Positions 41,259 to 49,983 of a DNA stretch of 64,000 nucleotides are shown piece after piece (position 1 is the stretch's first letter; each line of letters opens with the position of its first letter). The stretch lies in contig CAKSVM010000001.1 in assembly GCA_934503195.1 (NCBI GenBank), forward strand, positions 1 to 64,000, read 5' to 3'. Origin of the DNA: an uncultured Eubacteriales bacterium. GTDB taxonomy: Bacteria > Bacillota > Clostridia > Oscillospirales > CAG-272. Position numbers and translations under genes: made by a program. The notes beneath the pieces were generated by a model. That model did no database searches and was not told the DNA's origin. It saw only the letters and a list, made by a program, of their open reading frames with translations.

Positions 41259-41746
41259 ATGAATAAATCTGTTATCGCGCGGACGACGAAAATCGCCGCG
41301 GTTCCGAAGATCGCAAAGCCGATTCCCATCCCTAGGAGAAAATCCCGCAGGAAGGAATTCTTCGCGCGTTTTTTCGCGGTGGGGCGTGGTTTCGGCCGGG
41401 AATTACCCTGCGCCGCGATTTGAGTCCGGGGGCGCGGCTGATAGTTGCCGCCGCTGCTGACCGGACGGAGAGTGTCGACTCTGACGCCTTGGTTCGGCCT
41501 TACGTTATTCGCGTTCGGATAAGCCCCGCGAGTCGGCCTTACGCTCGCTCCGTTAATGTCATTTCTCATATTCACCCGCGGACGCTGTGAGTCCGCCGCC
41601 TGACGCGCGGGTCGGTACGCACTCTGATCGGGACGTCTGCTTACGGAACCATTTACGTAATTCTGCCCCGACACCTTCCGTGCGTCCGGCATTCTTCCGG
41701 GGATATTCGAATATTCGGCTTTGAAGTTTCTTCCGTTCCGGTTCAC
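41255..41746 (-). CDS. Asn/Arg/Pro-rich single-helix membrane protein
   Basis: A 163-residue protein of unknown function. Residues 1-125 are disordered and rich in Asn, Arg, Pro and Gln (for example PRVNMRNDINGASVRPTRGA), ending in a basic KPRPTAKKRAKN block. A single C-terminal helix follows (LRDFLLGMGIGFAIFGTAAI). It is coupled to the pseudouridine synthase by a 4-nt overlap. It may be a tail-anchored scaffold; no homologue is recognised. Confidence 0.65.
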   Translation of the reverse strand: MNRNGRNFKAEYSNIPGRMPDARKVSGQNYVNGSVSRRPDQSAYRPARQAADSQRPRVNMRNDINGASVRPTRGAYPNANNVRPNQGVRVDTLRPVSSGGNYQPRPRTQIAAQGNSRPKPRPTAKKRAKNSFLRDFLLGMGIGFAIFGTAAIFVVRAITDLFI

Positions 41747-41788
41747 ACGCTCACCTCTCCTCGGGTAAATTATTCCCTGCTTACTATT

Positions 41789-41817
41789 ATTTTATCACAA
41801 ATCGCGCGAAAAGTAAA
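41789..41817 (-). promoter_or_regulatory. promoter of the 41255-37402 minus-strand gene group
   Basis: Minus strand TTTACT, 17-bp spacer and TAAAAT with an extended TGTGA element. Confidence 0.5.
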
Positions 41818-41910
41818 GCGTATTGCGGAATTTTTTTGTTCTTTACATAAAAGTCCCTCTGTGAGGAGAAAATATCGTGAAAAATCCCGGAAAAAATTTG
41901 CCGCACCCTC

Positions 41911-41939
41911 TTGCAATTTTTGAAAAAATGTGGTATAAT
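41911..41939 (+). promoter_or_regulatory. sigma-A-like promoter of rplS
   Basis: TTGCAA, 17-bp spacer and TATAAT with an extended TGTGG element. Confidence 0.78.
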
Positions 41940-41945
41940 ATATTT

Positions 41946-42048
41946 GTTATGCGAAGCTGAGGCTGTCGCGTGACGGAAGCATTCCTCTGCTAAGCTCGGC
42001 ACGAATACTTTCATCGATTGAATAAAATAATTCAAGGAGGAAGCCAGA
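41946..42048 (+). promoter_or_regulatory. leader RNA of rplS, candidate L19 leader
   Basis: About 100 nt between the promoter and rplS, with several partly complementary segments (for example GAGG near 41961 with CCTC near 41992). Bacillota carry an autoregulatory L19 leader in this place; the position fits, but the fold was not verified. Confidence 0.45.
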
Positions 42049-42390
42049 ATGGATTTAATCAAGGCTTTAACAAATGAGCAGCTCAAGGAAAATGTCCCGG
42101 TGATCAATGTCGGTGACACCGTCCGTGTTCACAACAAGATCAAAGAGGGTTCGCGTGAGCGTATTCAGATCTTCGAGGGAACCGTTATCGCAAAGAATGG
42201 CGGCGGCATCTCCGAGACCTTCACTGTCAGACGCGTTTCGTACGGTGTCGGCGTCGAGAAGACCTTCCCGGTACATTCCCCGAACGTTGACAAGGTCGAG
42301 ATCATAAGAGTCGGTAAGGTAAGACGCGCAAAGCTCTACTACCTTCGCGACAGAGTCGGCAAAAGCTCCAAGGTCAAGGAGCAGCTCTGA
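42049..42390 (+). CDS. rplS: 50S ribosomal protein L19
   Basis: L19 sits at the 30S-50S interface. The 113 residues contain the family signatures [20 protein letters not shown] (22-41), [20 protein letters not shown] and [19 protein letters not shown] at the end. AAGGAGG precedes the ATG. It is monocistronic: own promoter and leader upstream, terminator downstream. The commonly adjacent trmD and rimM genes are not here. Confidence 0.97.
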   Translation: MDLIKALTNEQLKENVPVINVGDTVRVHNKIKEGSRERIQIFEGTVIAKNGGGISETFTVRRVSYGVGVEKTFPVHSPNVDKVEIIRVGKVRRAKLYYLRDRVGKSSKVKEQL

Positions 42391-42426
42391 GTTTTTACAA
42401 AAGAGCGTTATCACACTATACGAATC

Positions 42427-42460
42427 TCTCTCCGGCATCCCCGGAGAGATTTTTCGTTTT
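42427..42460 (+). terminator. intrinsic terminator after rplS
   Basis: A 9-bp stem TCTCTCCGG/CCGGAGAGA followed by ATTTTTCGTTTT. Confidence 0.85.
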
Positions 42461-42480
42461 ATCTCAAAAATAAGAATATT

Positions 42481-42515
42481 AAAAACCCCATCGCCCGCCA
42501 TATCGGGCGATGGGG
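42481..42515 (-). terminator. intrinsic terminator after the 42556 secreted-protein gene
   Basis: A 12-bp stem CCCCATCGCCCG/CGGGCGATGGGG (42486-42515), followed on the minus strand by five T. Confidence 0.85.
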
Positions 42516-42555
42516 CTTTCATGTCAGATTTTTTACTTTACTTTCCTGAAAAGAA

Positions 42556-43191
42556 TCAGTGAGCGCGCTTCTTAGCGACAACGATAGCGGCGGAAGCCGA
42601 TACGGCGAGAGCGACAACCGCGACAACCGCGGTGTCAGCGGTCTTCGGAGCGTCGGTAACAGCGGGCTTGGAAGCCTCAGCAGCCTTGGTGAAGTATGCG
42701 GACCAGCCGTATACGTCGCAGCTCTTCAGGTTGGAATCGTCAAATCCGGTCGGGCAGAAGAAGTAGAAGCTGTGAGTGCCGGCGGTGAGCTCCTCGGTAA
42801 CGATCGCGAAACGATGATCCGCGCTCTGGTCGAGGTCGAGGAGAACGCGCTTGGAAGCGTCGGTCGAATCGATAGCGTAGTCAAGTCCGCGATCCTTGTC
42901 AGGGCGTGCGACGTACTCGATCACGAATGTGTAAGTACCAGCCTTTTCAGCGTTGAACTCGTAACGGACCCAGCAGTTAGCCTTCGGGCAGAAGGATGTG
43001 CCGGTGTCAGCGAGATTGACAACCGAGCCGTTCGACTCGGTGATGTCCTTCTTGGATGCGCCCTTCTTGACGACGAGAGTTCCGACGTCAGTGGGTTCCT
43101 TGTCAGAGTACGAAGCCGCGGCGGATACGCCGAGAGCTGCCATGGAAACGAGCATTACCATGCAGAGGATGAATGCGAGTGTTCTTTTCAT
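42556..43191 (-). CDS. secreted protein with a beta-sandwich-like domain and C-terminal anchor
   Basis: The 211-residue protein starts with a signal peptide (MKRTLAFILCMVMLVSMAAL, cleavage probably after VSAAA). The middle has the look of a carbohydrate-binding-module-like beta sandwich (CWVRYEFNAEKAGTYTFVIE, then TAGTHSFYFFCPTGFD) with three cysteines. It ends with a linker (SKPAVTDAPKTADTA) and a hydrophobic segment followed by KKRAH, the shape of a membrane anchor. Family not recognised with certainty. It has its own strong promoter and terminator, so good expression is expected. Confidence 0.75.
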   Translation of the reverse strand: MKRTLAFILCMVMLVSMAALGVSAAASYSDKEPTDVGTLVVKKGASKKDITESNGSVVNLADTGTSFCPKANCWVRYEFNAEKAGTYTFVIEYVARPDKDRGLDYAIDSTDASKRVLLDLDQSADHRFAIVTEELTAGTHSFYFFCPTGFDDSNLKSCDVYGWSAYFTKAAEASKPAVTDAPKTADTAVVAVVALAVSASAAIVVAKKRAH

Positions 43192-43289
43192 TTCTTAATA
43201 ACTCCTTAAATGATATTATTTCGCCGCGCACCGAAGATATGGCTTCATGTGTGCAACTATTACAGAACTGTTTGTCCTGCCATGACAAT

Positions 43290-43318
43290 ATTATACACCC
43301 TTTTCCCGGTTTTGTCAA
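43290..43318 (-). promoter_or_regulatory. strong sigma-A-like promoter of the 42556 gene
   Basis: Minus strand TTGACA, 17-bp spacer and TATAAT; a leader of about 90 nt follows. Confidence 0.8.
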
Positions 43319-43403
43319 GAGGTTTTTACAATCTCATCTCAGAAATTATATAAACCGAGATAAAAAATTTTGCGATATCCGCAAGATATTTTTCAAAAAC
43401 CGA

Positions 43404-43432
43404 TTGATTTTTGCCGAAAAATGTGATATGAT
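43404..43432 (+). promoter_or_regulatory. promoter of the 43478 gene
   Basis: TTGATT, 17-bp spacer and TATGAT with TGTGA before the -10 box. Confidence 0.65.
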
Positions 43433-43477
43433 ATATAGTGAAGAGGAATCCATAACGACGCTTACGGAGAATTTATC

Positions 43478-46009
43478 ATGGAAAACAACAAAAAAATACG
43501 GATAATCCGCTTTTTCGTCCTGCTTTTCACCCTGACGGTGATCGCCGCGGCCGCGATGATTCCGGCCGCCGCCGCGAAGCCCGCGACAAGCGAAATAACT
43601 TCGATAGCCCTCAATAAAAAAGGCACAGATATCACAATAAACATAAGTCTTGAAAAAAGCTATGTCGGTGAGCATAAGAACGAGACGCTCTATGTTTTTG
43701 AGCTTTCGCCGTGGCAGTCGACTTCCGAGCTTTCGACGCTCGAACCCATCGCCACCGTAAAGGCAGCCGAGACGATGAAGGTCACGCTCCCGTATATAAA
43801 CGGCAACGCGAACCGGCTCTACTCTAAGTTCCTCATCGCCGAAAAGTCGGCCGACGGCTCGTATGTCATCGTCACCAGCGCGAAGTATATCGAAAATCTC
43901 ACAAAGCTCGCCGAGAACATCGAGCCGTATCCGACGACAAAAAGTAAAAAGGGTCTTCAGGCTCAGATGATCCCCGACCTTCAGCTCCTCGGCGTTCGCC
44001 ACGCGCTCGTCACCGTCGCGATAAACGACTACCTCGTCGGCGAGAATACCGACGGAACCGCGTCCTTCGTCTACAACGGACAGACCTATTACGTCAACCG
44101 TGCGAAGCTCGAAAATCTCGACTACAAGATCAAATCGCTCACCGACTCCGGGATGAATGTCTACATGAACTTCATCCTCTCAAAGCCCTCTGACAACGCC
44201 TCTTCGGTCGTGAAGAGCTTATATTACGACGGGATCTCGGACAACGCGCAGTCCTTCGCGCTCAATACCCGGAACGAGACCGCGATGAAGAATTTTCAGG
44301 CCTTTATGGATTACATGGCGTCGCACTACACCCGCGCCGATCATGCCTACGGATTCGTTCCGAACTTCATCCTCGGCTTTGAGATAAATTCCGGCCGCAA
44401 CTGGCACAACGCCGGAGCCTCGTCGCTCCAGTCGAGCGTTTACGCATATCACACGGCGTTCAGAGTCGCCTATGCGGCGATGAGTTCGCATTACTCCGAA
44501 GGGCGGGTCTTCATCTCGCTCGGAAACAACTTCAACTCGGCGTCGGCCGCGCCCGGCGGAGAGGTCGACCCGGCGTTCGACTGGTCGTCAAAGGAATATC
44601 TCGACTTCTTCGCGTCGGTCGTGCGGAATTCCGGCGACATTCCGTGGGGACTCTCGATAAATCCTTATCCGTCCGACAAGTCGCTCACCGAGTTCTGGAG
44701 CGACGACTACGCGACTACCTCCGACACAACGCCCTTCATCACGATGAAGAACATCGGCGTCCTCACTGATTATATGCACTCAGACACGATGACTTACAAC
44801 GGCGGGGTCAGAAATATCATAATCGGCGAGTTCGGCGTGAACGGCGATCCCGCAAGCAACGACTCGCAGTCAATGCAGGCGGCGGCCTTCGCGCTGGCCT
44901 ACTACGCGGCCGCCCAGAACGATGACATCGACGCTTTCATCTGGCACAGACACGTCGACCACTCGGGCGAGGGCTTCCACTACGGACTCTGGTCGGCCGA
45001 GAGCGGAAACGTGCAGTTCCCGCTGGCGAAAAAGACGATCTATCAGGTCTTCGAGCGGATCGACACCGAAAAGAGCGCAGACGTCACCTCGTTCGTCAAG
45101 ACGCTTGTCGGAAGCGGGGCGTTCAGTCTCTTCATGCCCGACAACGTGAAATATGACATATTCAACGTCCGCACCGTGATCGACGCGATCCGCGCCGACG
45201 AGAGCGAGTTTGCCAAGGGCTTCGGCGACCGTACGCTCTTCGATCTCACTCAGGGCAGCATCTGCAAATTCTTCCCGACCGATAACTTCAAGTACGTCGA
45301 CCTGAGTCCGTTCGGCGACGGACAGACGACGATGCTCCACGCGAAATCTACCGGAATCCCGACCGAATACGCAGGAATCGGAACCGTGATATCCGAAGCC
45401 AGTGCGCTTAAGGACGCGCAGTTCATAACGCTCGGAATGATGGTCGAGGCTCCGGCAGACGTCGCCGGGGTGAACGTGATGCTTCGGCTCGAAAAGAGCG
45501 GCGATTCTGAGACGAACGCGGTCGTCTTCGACGGAGAGGTTCTCGTGAAGCCGAACGAGCTTCAGGAGATCAGCTTCAAGATAAAGGATTTCGTCGCGAA
45601 GACCGGAGGTGAGGTCGACACGCTCAAGCTCTGGATAAAGACTCCCGACTCGGAATCGCCCGACGGCGACTACGGAATCTGGTTAAGAGACGTCGTCCTC
45701 AGAACGAAGGCGAGCGTTTCGGTGATCGGAATCATCGTGAAAACACTTGTGATCCTGATCGTACTCGCGGTGGCGGGATACGTGGTTCTCTACATCCGCG
45801 CGCAGAGGATCCGCCGCAGAAGACGCGCCGAGCGTGAACGCCGTATGCGCGAACAGCTCCGCGCGCAGGCGATGCGCCAGAACCGCGGAATGAATCCGCC
45901 GCCCTATTCGAACCCCGCGCAAGGGCAGAATGGTCAGTGGAATCAGAATAACCAGTGGAGCGGTCAGAACCAGAATCAGAACGATCAGTGGAACAATTAC
46001 GGAAGATGA
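43478..46009 (+). CDS. secreted, C-terminally anchored DUF5722-type TIM-barrel protein
   Basis: The 843-residue protein has an N-terminal signal peptide or anchor (FFVLLFTLTVIAAAAMIPAA), a beta domain, and a large glycosidase-like TIM barrel (about 160-520) with possible catalytic acids in FILGFEINSGRNWHN, NIIIGEFGVNGDP and AFIWHRHVDHSGEG. A beta-sandwich domain follows (about 600-740). A C-terminal helix (about 752-773) leads into an arginine-rich then Gln/Asn-rich cytoplasmic tail (774-843). I assign DUF5722 from the overall pattern; the substrate is unknown. A terminator follows. Confidence 0.75.
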   Translation: MENNKKIRIIRFFVLLFTLTVIAAAAMIPAAAAKPATSEITSIALNKKGTDITINISLEKSYVGEHKNETLYVFELSPWQSTSELSTLEPIATVKAAETMKVTLPYINGNANRLYSKFLIAEKSADGSYVIVTSAKYIENLTKLAENIEPYPTTKSKKGLQAQMIPDLQLLGVRHALVTVAINDYLVGENTDGTASFVYNGQTYYVNRAKLENLDYKIKSLTDSGMNVYMNFILSKPSDNASSVVKSLYYDGISDNAQSFALNTRNETAMKNFQAFMDYMASHYTRADHAYGFVPNFILGFEINSGRNWHNAGASSLQSSVYAYHTAFRVAYAAMSSHYSEGRVFISLGNNFNSASAAPGGEVDPAFDWSSKEYLDFFASVVRNSGDIPWGLSINPYPSDKSLTEFWSDDYATTSDTTPFITMKNIGVLTDYMHSDTMTYNGGVRNIIIGEFGVNGDPASNDSQSMQAAAFALAYYAAAQNDDIDAFIWHRHVDHSGEGFHYGLWSAESGNVQFPLAKKTIYQVFERIDTEKSADVTSFVKTLVGSGAFSLFMPDNVKYDIFNVRTVIDAIRADESEFAKGFGDRTLFDLTQGSICKFFPTDNFKYVDLSPFGDGQTTMLHAKSTGIPTEYAGIGTVISEASALKDAQFITLGMMVEAPADVAGVNVMLRLEKSGDSETNAVVFDGEVLVKPNELQEISFKIKDFVAKTGGEVDTLKLWIKTPDSESPDGDYGIWLRDVVLRTKASVSVIGIIVKTLVILIVLAVAGYVVLYIRAQRIRRRRRAERERRMREQLRAQAMRQNRGMNPPPYSNPAQGQNGQWNQNNQWSGQNQNQNDQWNNYGR

Positions 46010-46021
46010 TCACAGAAAGAA

Positions 46022-46055
46022 GCCTTGGCGGAAACTCCGCCAAGGCCCGCTTTTT
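46022..46055 (+). terminator. intrinsic terminator after the DUF5722 gene
   Basis: A perfect 11-bp stem GCCTTGGCGGA/TCCGCCAAGGC with loop AAC, then CCGC and five T. Confidence 0.85.
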
Positions 46056-46170
46056 ATAGAAAAATGAAAACGCCGAACCGCGTTAAGGCGATCCGGCGAT
46101 ACCACAGAAATTCAATGAAAATGTATAGGCTGTCCGCGGGAGAGCGGCAGTCTTTTTCATCAGATCTGTT

Positions 46171-46509
46171 TTATTCGGCGTCGGGAGTTACGTTTTCGGT
46201 GAAGCCTTCGGCATCCTTTTCGACAGCCTCGGCCGCGGCCTCAGCCTCCGCCTCGGCGAGAGCCTTGTTGTAGGCGTCGATGACAGCTTCCTCAAGAACG
46301 CTTCTGAACGGTGCGTTTATAGGATGAACTATATCGCGATATGTGCCGTCGGGATTCTTGCGGCTGGGCATGACGATGAAAAATTTGTCGCGAGCGTTGA
46401 TGACCTTGATGTCATGAACGGCAAGCTGACCGTCGAAGGTTACGGAGACGATGGCTTTCATTGGTCCCTCGTCGAAAAGCTTTCTTACTTTGATATCGGA
46501 TATAACCAT
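46171..46509 (-). CDS. spoVG: septation/regulatory protein SpoVG
   Basis: RNA- and DNA-binding regulator that affects septation, sporulation and virulence traits in Firmicutes. The N-terminal 85 residues match the family (MVISDIKVRKLFDEGPMKAI, then DKFFIVMPSRKNPDGTYRDI, HPINAPFRSVLEEAVIDAY). The C-terminus is an alanine- and glutamate-rich helix-like tail, giving 112 residues against about 97 in Bacillus. A TATAAT at 46643-46648 on the minus strand may be its -10 box, but no good -35 or sigma-H box was seen. The 341-nt gap to murC otherwise holds only the murC promoter. Confidence 0.95.
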   Translation of the reverse strand: MVISDIKVRKLFDEGPMKAIVSVTFDGQLAVHDIKVINARDKFFIVMPSRKNPDGTYRDIVHPINAPFRSVLEEAVIDAYNKALAEAEAEAAAEAVEKDAEGFTENVTPDAE

Positions 46510-46782
46510 TTTTATACCTCCAAGTATGACAATGACTTTCAGGCATCCGCGCCTTCCCTGCGTCCTACGCGAAGCGCGGCATTTTTATGCCTGTATGATG
46601 CGGTAGGTTCAGAAGCACTTCCCCGCTTCATCACCTACCAATATTATACACTGAATTTATGAAAAATAAATCCGTTTTTTTTGAAATTTGTTCGGCGTCA
46701 AGGAAAGAATTTCTTTAACGGAACAAGAGCAGAATTTGAATGACCGTGATAAATGTCGAAAATGTTTTTTTCGGACAGGGGC

Positions 46783-46811
46783 TTGAATATCGCGCAGGTC
46801 TGTGGTATAAT
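46783..46811 (+). promoter_or_regulatory. sigma-A-like promoter of murC
   Basis: TTGAAT, 17-bp spacer and TATAAT with an extended TGTGG element. Confidence 0.75.
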
Positions 46812-46850
46812 ATAATGTAATATTAAGGCAACGCCCATCGGAGGAAAATC

Positions 46851-48248
46851 ATGTACACAAGCTATAGTAAGGATAGGCTCGAAAAGATCTTTTCGGTGCC
46901 GCGGAAGATCTATTTCATCGGAATCGGCGGCATAAGTATGTCATCGCTGGCGCATATCGCGCACGACCGCGGGCAGATTGTCGGCGGCTACGACCGCACG
47001 CCGTCAAAGCTCACCAAGGCTCTCGAGGACGACGGGGTGAAAATCTTCTATGAAACCGATCCCGCGCATATCAAAGACTATGACGTCATCGTCTACACCG
47101 CCGCGATAAAGCCCGATCAGCCCGAACTCGCCGCCGCGCTTGAGGCCGACCGGAAGGGTGAGAAATTCTGCGTATACCGCGCCGATTTTCTCGGCTGGCT
47201 GATGAGTCAATCGGAGAACCGGATCGGCGTCGCCGGAATGCACGGCAAAAGCTCTACGACCTCGATGATCTCGCACATCTTCCTCGCCGCCGGACGTGAC
47301 CCGACAATCGTCTTGGGAGCCGAGCTTGACGAGCTTAGCGGCGCGTATCGTCTCGGCTCGAAGCGCGACTTCATAATGGAGGCCTGCGAATATCAGGATT
47401 CCTTCCTCTCGTTCACGCCGAACATCGCGGTCGTGCTCAACATCGACCTCGACCACACCGATTATTTCTCGGGGATAGATCAGATAATCGACTCGTTCAG
47501 ACGCTATCTCTCGATCGCGGAGAACGGATACGCCGTGGCGAATGTCGGCGACCCGAACGTCAGAAAGGCTCTTGAGGGCTACAAGGGAAAGCTCGTCTCG
47601 TTCGGCGAGGGCGGAAGCTTCACGGCCGCGAATGTCACCCGCGACCACGGGCGCGCCGAGTTTGACATCGAAAAGGACGGTAAATTCTTCACTCACGTAA
47701 AGCTCGGAGTCATCGGAACGCATCACGTGATGAACTCGCTCGCGGCGGCGGCGGCCTCGGATATCTGCGGCGTCTCGCCTGAGGACATTTCAAAGGGACT
47801 CGGAAGCTACCGCGGAGCAAAAAGAAGAATGGAATACCGCGGCGACATGACGACCGACTCTGGCGACAAAATTCCGGTTTTTGACGACTACGCGCATCAT
47901 CCGACCGAGATAAAGGCGACCCTCTCGGGCGCGCTCGGGATGGGCTATGAGCGGGTGTTCGTCGTCTTCCAGCCGCACACCTATTCGCGCACGGCGTCGC
48001 TCTTTGACGGCTTCGCGGCGGCTTTTGAGGGCGTACACGCGGTCTTTGCCGACATCTACGCGGCGCGCGAGGTCAACACCTTCGGCGTAAGCTCCGAAAA
48101 GCTCGCCAAGGCGGCTGGCGGAATCTATCTCCCATCGGACGAGGAGATCGCGAAGTACCTTCGCTCCGAGCTGAGATCCGGCGATATGCTGATCGTCATG
48201 GGCGCGGGCGACATAATAAAGCTCGACGATATGATTCTTGACAGATAA
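46851..48248 (+). CDS. murC: UDP-N-acetylmuramate-L-alanine ligase
   Basis: Adds L-alanine to UDP-MurNAc in the cytoplasm. The 465 residues contain the N-terminal UDP-binding Rossmann motif (GIGGISMSSLA, 24-34), a P-loop GMHGKSST (129-136), the central-domain block EACEYQDSFLSFTP, and the C-terminal VFDDYAHHPTEIKAT with the conserved aspartate and histidines. The P-loop differs from the usual GTHGKTTT at three positions, but lysine and the following serine or threonine are kept. No other mur gene is adjacent. Confidence 0.95.
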   Translation: MYTSYSKDRLEKIFSVPRKIYFIGIGGISMSSLAHIAHDRGQIVGGYDRTPSKLTKALEDDGVKIFYETDPAHIKDYDVIVYTAAIKPDQPELAAALEADRKGEKFCVYRADFLGWLMSQSENRIGVAGMHGKSSTTSMISHIFLAAGRDPTIVLGAELDELSGAYRLGSKRDFIMEACEYQDSFLSFTPNIAVVLNIDLDHTDYFSGIDQIIDSFRRYLSIAENGYAVANVGDPNVRKALEGYKGKLVSFGEGGSFTAANVTRDHGRAEFDIEKDGKFFTHVKLGVIGTHHVMNSLAAAAASDICGVSPEDISKGLGSYRGAKRRMEYRGDMTTDSGDKIPVFDDYAHHPTEIKATLSGALGMGYERVFVVFQPHTYSRTASLFDGFAAAFEGVHAVFADIYAAREVNTFGVSSEKLAKAAGGIYLPSDEEIAKYLRSELRSGDMLIVMGAGDIIKLDDMILDR

Positions 48249-48320
48249 TCGGATTTTTTTCCGGATTCACCCAATGAGACGCGGATTTTCGTCACTTTAC
48301 AGGTGAAAGGACGTGAAAAT

Positions 48321-49850
48321 GTGGACGCTTGCAGATTAGAGAAATACGTCGACCGGATCTACGGCTGGGCGGTCAGACACACCTTCACATATGACGAGGC
48401 TGACGAGCTTTCGCAGGAGATATTCTTGGCTGCTCTGAAAAGTCTTCCAAGGCTTCGCGACGAGAGTCGCTTTGAGCCTTGGCTCTGGGGAATCGCGAAG
48501 AATACCGGCAGAGTTTTCGCCAGACGCGCGGCCGGAAATCACATAGTCTCGATCGACACCCTGCCCGATCTCCCAGAACCCGAACCGGACAATATCGAGG
48601 AGGAAGCGGCAAGGCTGAGACTTATGATCTCGCGGCTCTCGTCGATCTGGCGCGACATTGTCGTACTCCACTATTTTGACGACCTTTCGACAAAAGAAAT
48701 CTCGCGAAAGCTCGGAATCCCCGAGGGGACGGTCACATGGCGGCTGTCCGAGGCGAGAAAAAAGCTTCAGAAGGAGTATGAAAAAATGGAAGAATCCGCG
48801 CTTCACCCGGTAAAACTCAGGCTCGACATCTACGGTGGCGGCAACTACGGCGCGAACGTCCCGTTCCCGGACGAGTACATCTCCGACGCGCTGAGTCAGA
48901 ACATCCTCTGGCACTCATACGAGACGCCGCGAACCGTCGAGTCGCTCTCAAAGCTCTGCGGAGTCCCCGCGTATTATATCGAGGACTCGCTGAGAAATCT
49001 CATAAGGCGCGAGGCCGTGACCGAGGTCTCAAAGGGAAAATATCAGACCGATTTTCCGATAACGACAAACCGTCAGAGCGACTGGCTTTACGAAAACACG
49101 TCAAAACTTATCTCGGGCTTCGCCGACCCGATGTATGACGCGCTGACAAAGCTCTCTGACGAAATGAAGTCGGTCAGTCACTACCGCGCCGGATATAACG
49201 ACGAAAAGCTGAAATATCTCTACGGCGTCAAGGCCTTCTATGACCTGAGCGCGGATCACTGCAAGCTTCCCTACCCAGAGATCCCGGCGGCGTATGACGG
49301 CTTCAGGTGGCGTTATATCGGCCATGCCGAGAATTCCGACCGCCCGGTCTACCGCGTCGGACACCAGTCAAACTCAAATCTCGGAAGCCGCGGACACTAT
49401 TCGGCCGAGCAGTTCAACTTCGCCGGATTCGTCTGGAAGCCGCTCCTCTTCGACTACGAGATAAATATCTGCGAGGATCTGATGACGACCGGGACGACTT
49501 CTGACACCGAACATCTCCCATCCTGCGTCGAAAGCGGTATCGTCGGAAGGCGCGGCGGAAAGCTCGTGTCGGAAATCCCGGCGATGACGGCCGGCGAGTA
49601 CAGACGCTTTTCGGAGCTTCGCGAAAAAATCTTCCTCACGCTCGTCCCCGGCTGGAACAGAGCCGCCGAAAGGCTCTGCGCGGGATATGAAAGCCTCTTT
49701 CCAAGGCACCTTTCGAACGACGCGAAACGCCTCAGCCGCTATCTCTGGTTCTCGGCCTCCGGAGAGCTTTTCCGGATCTGGCAGGAGGACGGGAGGCTGA
49801 AGTGCCCCGAAAACGGAAGCTTCATCTCGCTTATGACAGAAAAGGATTAA
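48321..49850 (+). CDS. ECF-type sigma factor with large C-terminal extension
   Basis: Residues 1-150 form an ECF sigma factor: region 2 (FTYDEADELSQEIFLAALKS) and region 4 with its helix-turn-helix (LSTKEISRKLGIPEGTVTWR). About 350 further residues follow, starting with a winged-helix-like segment (VESLSKLCGVPAYYIEDSLR) and then an unknown domain ending in SFISLMTEKD. I chose the GTG at 48321, ten bases after AAAGG; a GTG at 48303 would add six residues. There is no anti-sigma gene nearby, so the extension may do the sensing. It follows murC by 72 nt. Confidence 0.82.
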   Translation: MDACRLEKYVDRIYGWAVRHTFTYDEADELSQEIFLAALKSLPRLRDESRFEPWLWGIAKNTGRVFARRAAGNHIVSIDTLPDLPEPEPDNIEEEAARLRLMISRLSSIWRDIVVLHYFDDLSTKEISRKLGIPEGTVTWRLSEARKKLQKEYEKMEESALHPVKLRLDIYGGGNYGANVPFPDEYISDALSQNILWHSYETPRTVESLSKLCGVPAYYIEDSLRNLIRREAVTEVSKGKYQTDFPITTNRQSDWLYENTSKLISGFADPMYDALTKLSDEMKSVSHYRAGYNDEKLKYLYGVKAFYDLSADHCKLPYPEIPAAYDGFRWRYIGHAENSDRPVYRVGHQSNSNLGSRGHYSAEQFNFAGFVWKPLLFDYEINICEDLMTTGTTSDTEHLPSCVESGIVGRRGGKLVSEIPAMTAGEYRRFSELREKIFLTLVPGWNRAAERLCAGYESLFPRHLSNDAKRLSRYLWFSASGELFRIWQEDGRLKCPENGSFISLMTEKD

Positions 49851-49909
49851 AACCCGATCCGCGCCGGGTCAAAAGATCATCGTCTGACTATGATTTGCAG
49901 GAAAGAATC

Positions 49910-49938
49910 TTGAAAAATTCACAAATATGTGCTATCAT
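49910..49938 (+). promoter_or_regulatory. promoter of the hydratase gene
   Basis: TTGAAA, 17-bp spacer and TATCAT with TGTGC before the -10 box. Confidence 0.6.
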
Positions 49939-49983
49939 ATTATTGTACGAAAAAAAGCAACCACATGTCGGAGGAATAAATAT

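Noticed and set aside
46510..46700. Sigma-H promoter for spoVG
   Set aside because: An AGGAWTT-like -35 with GAAT at proper spacing was not found; only a lone TATAAT is present.
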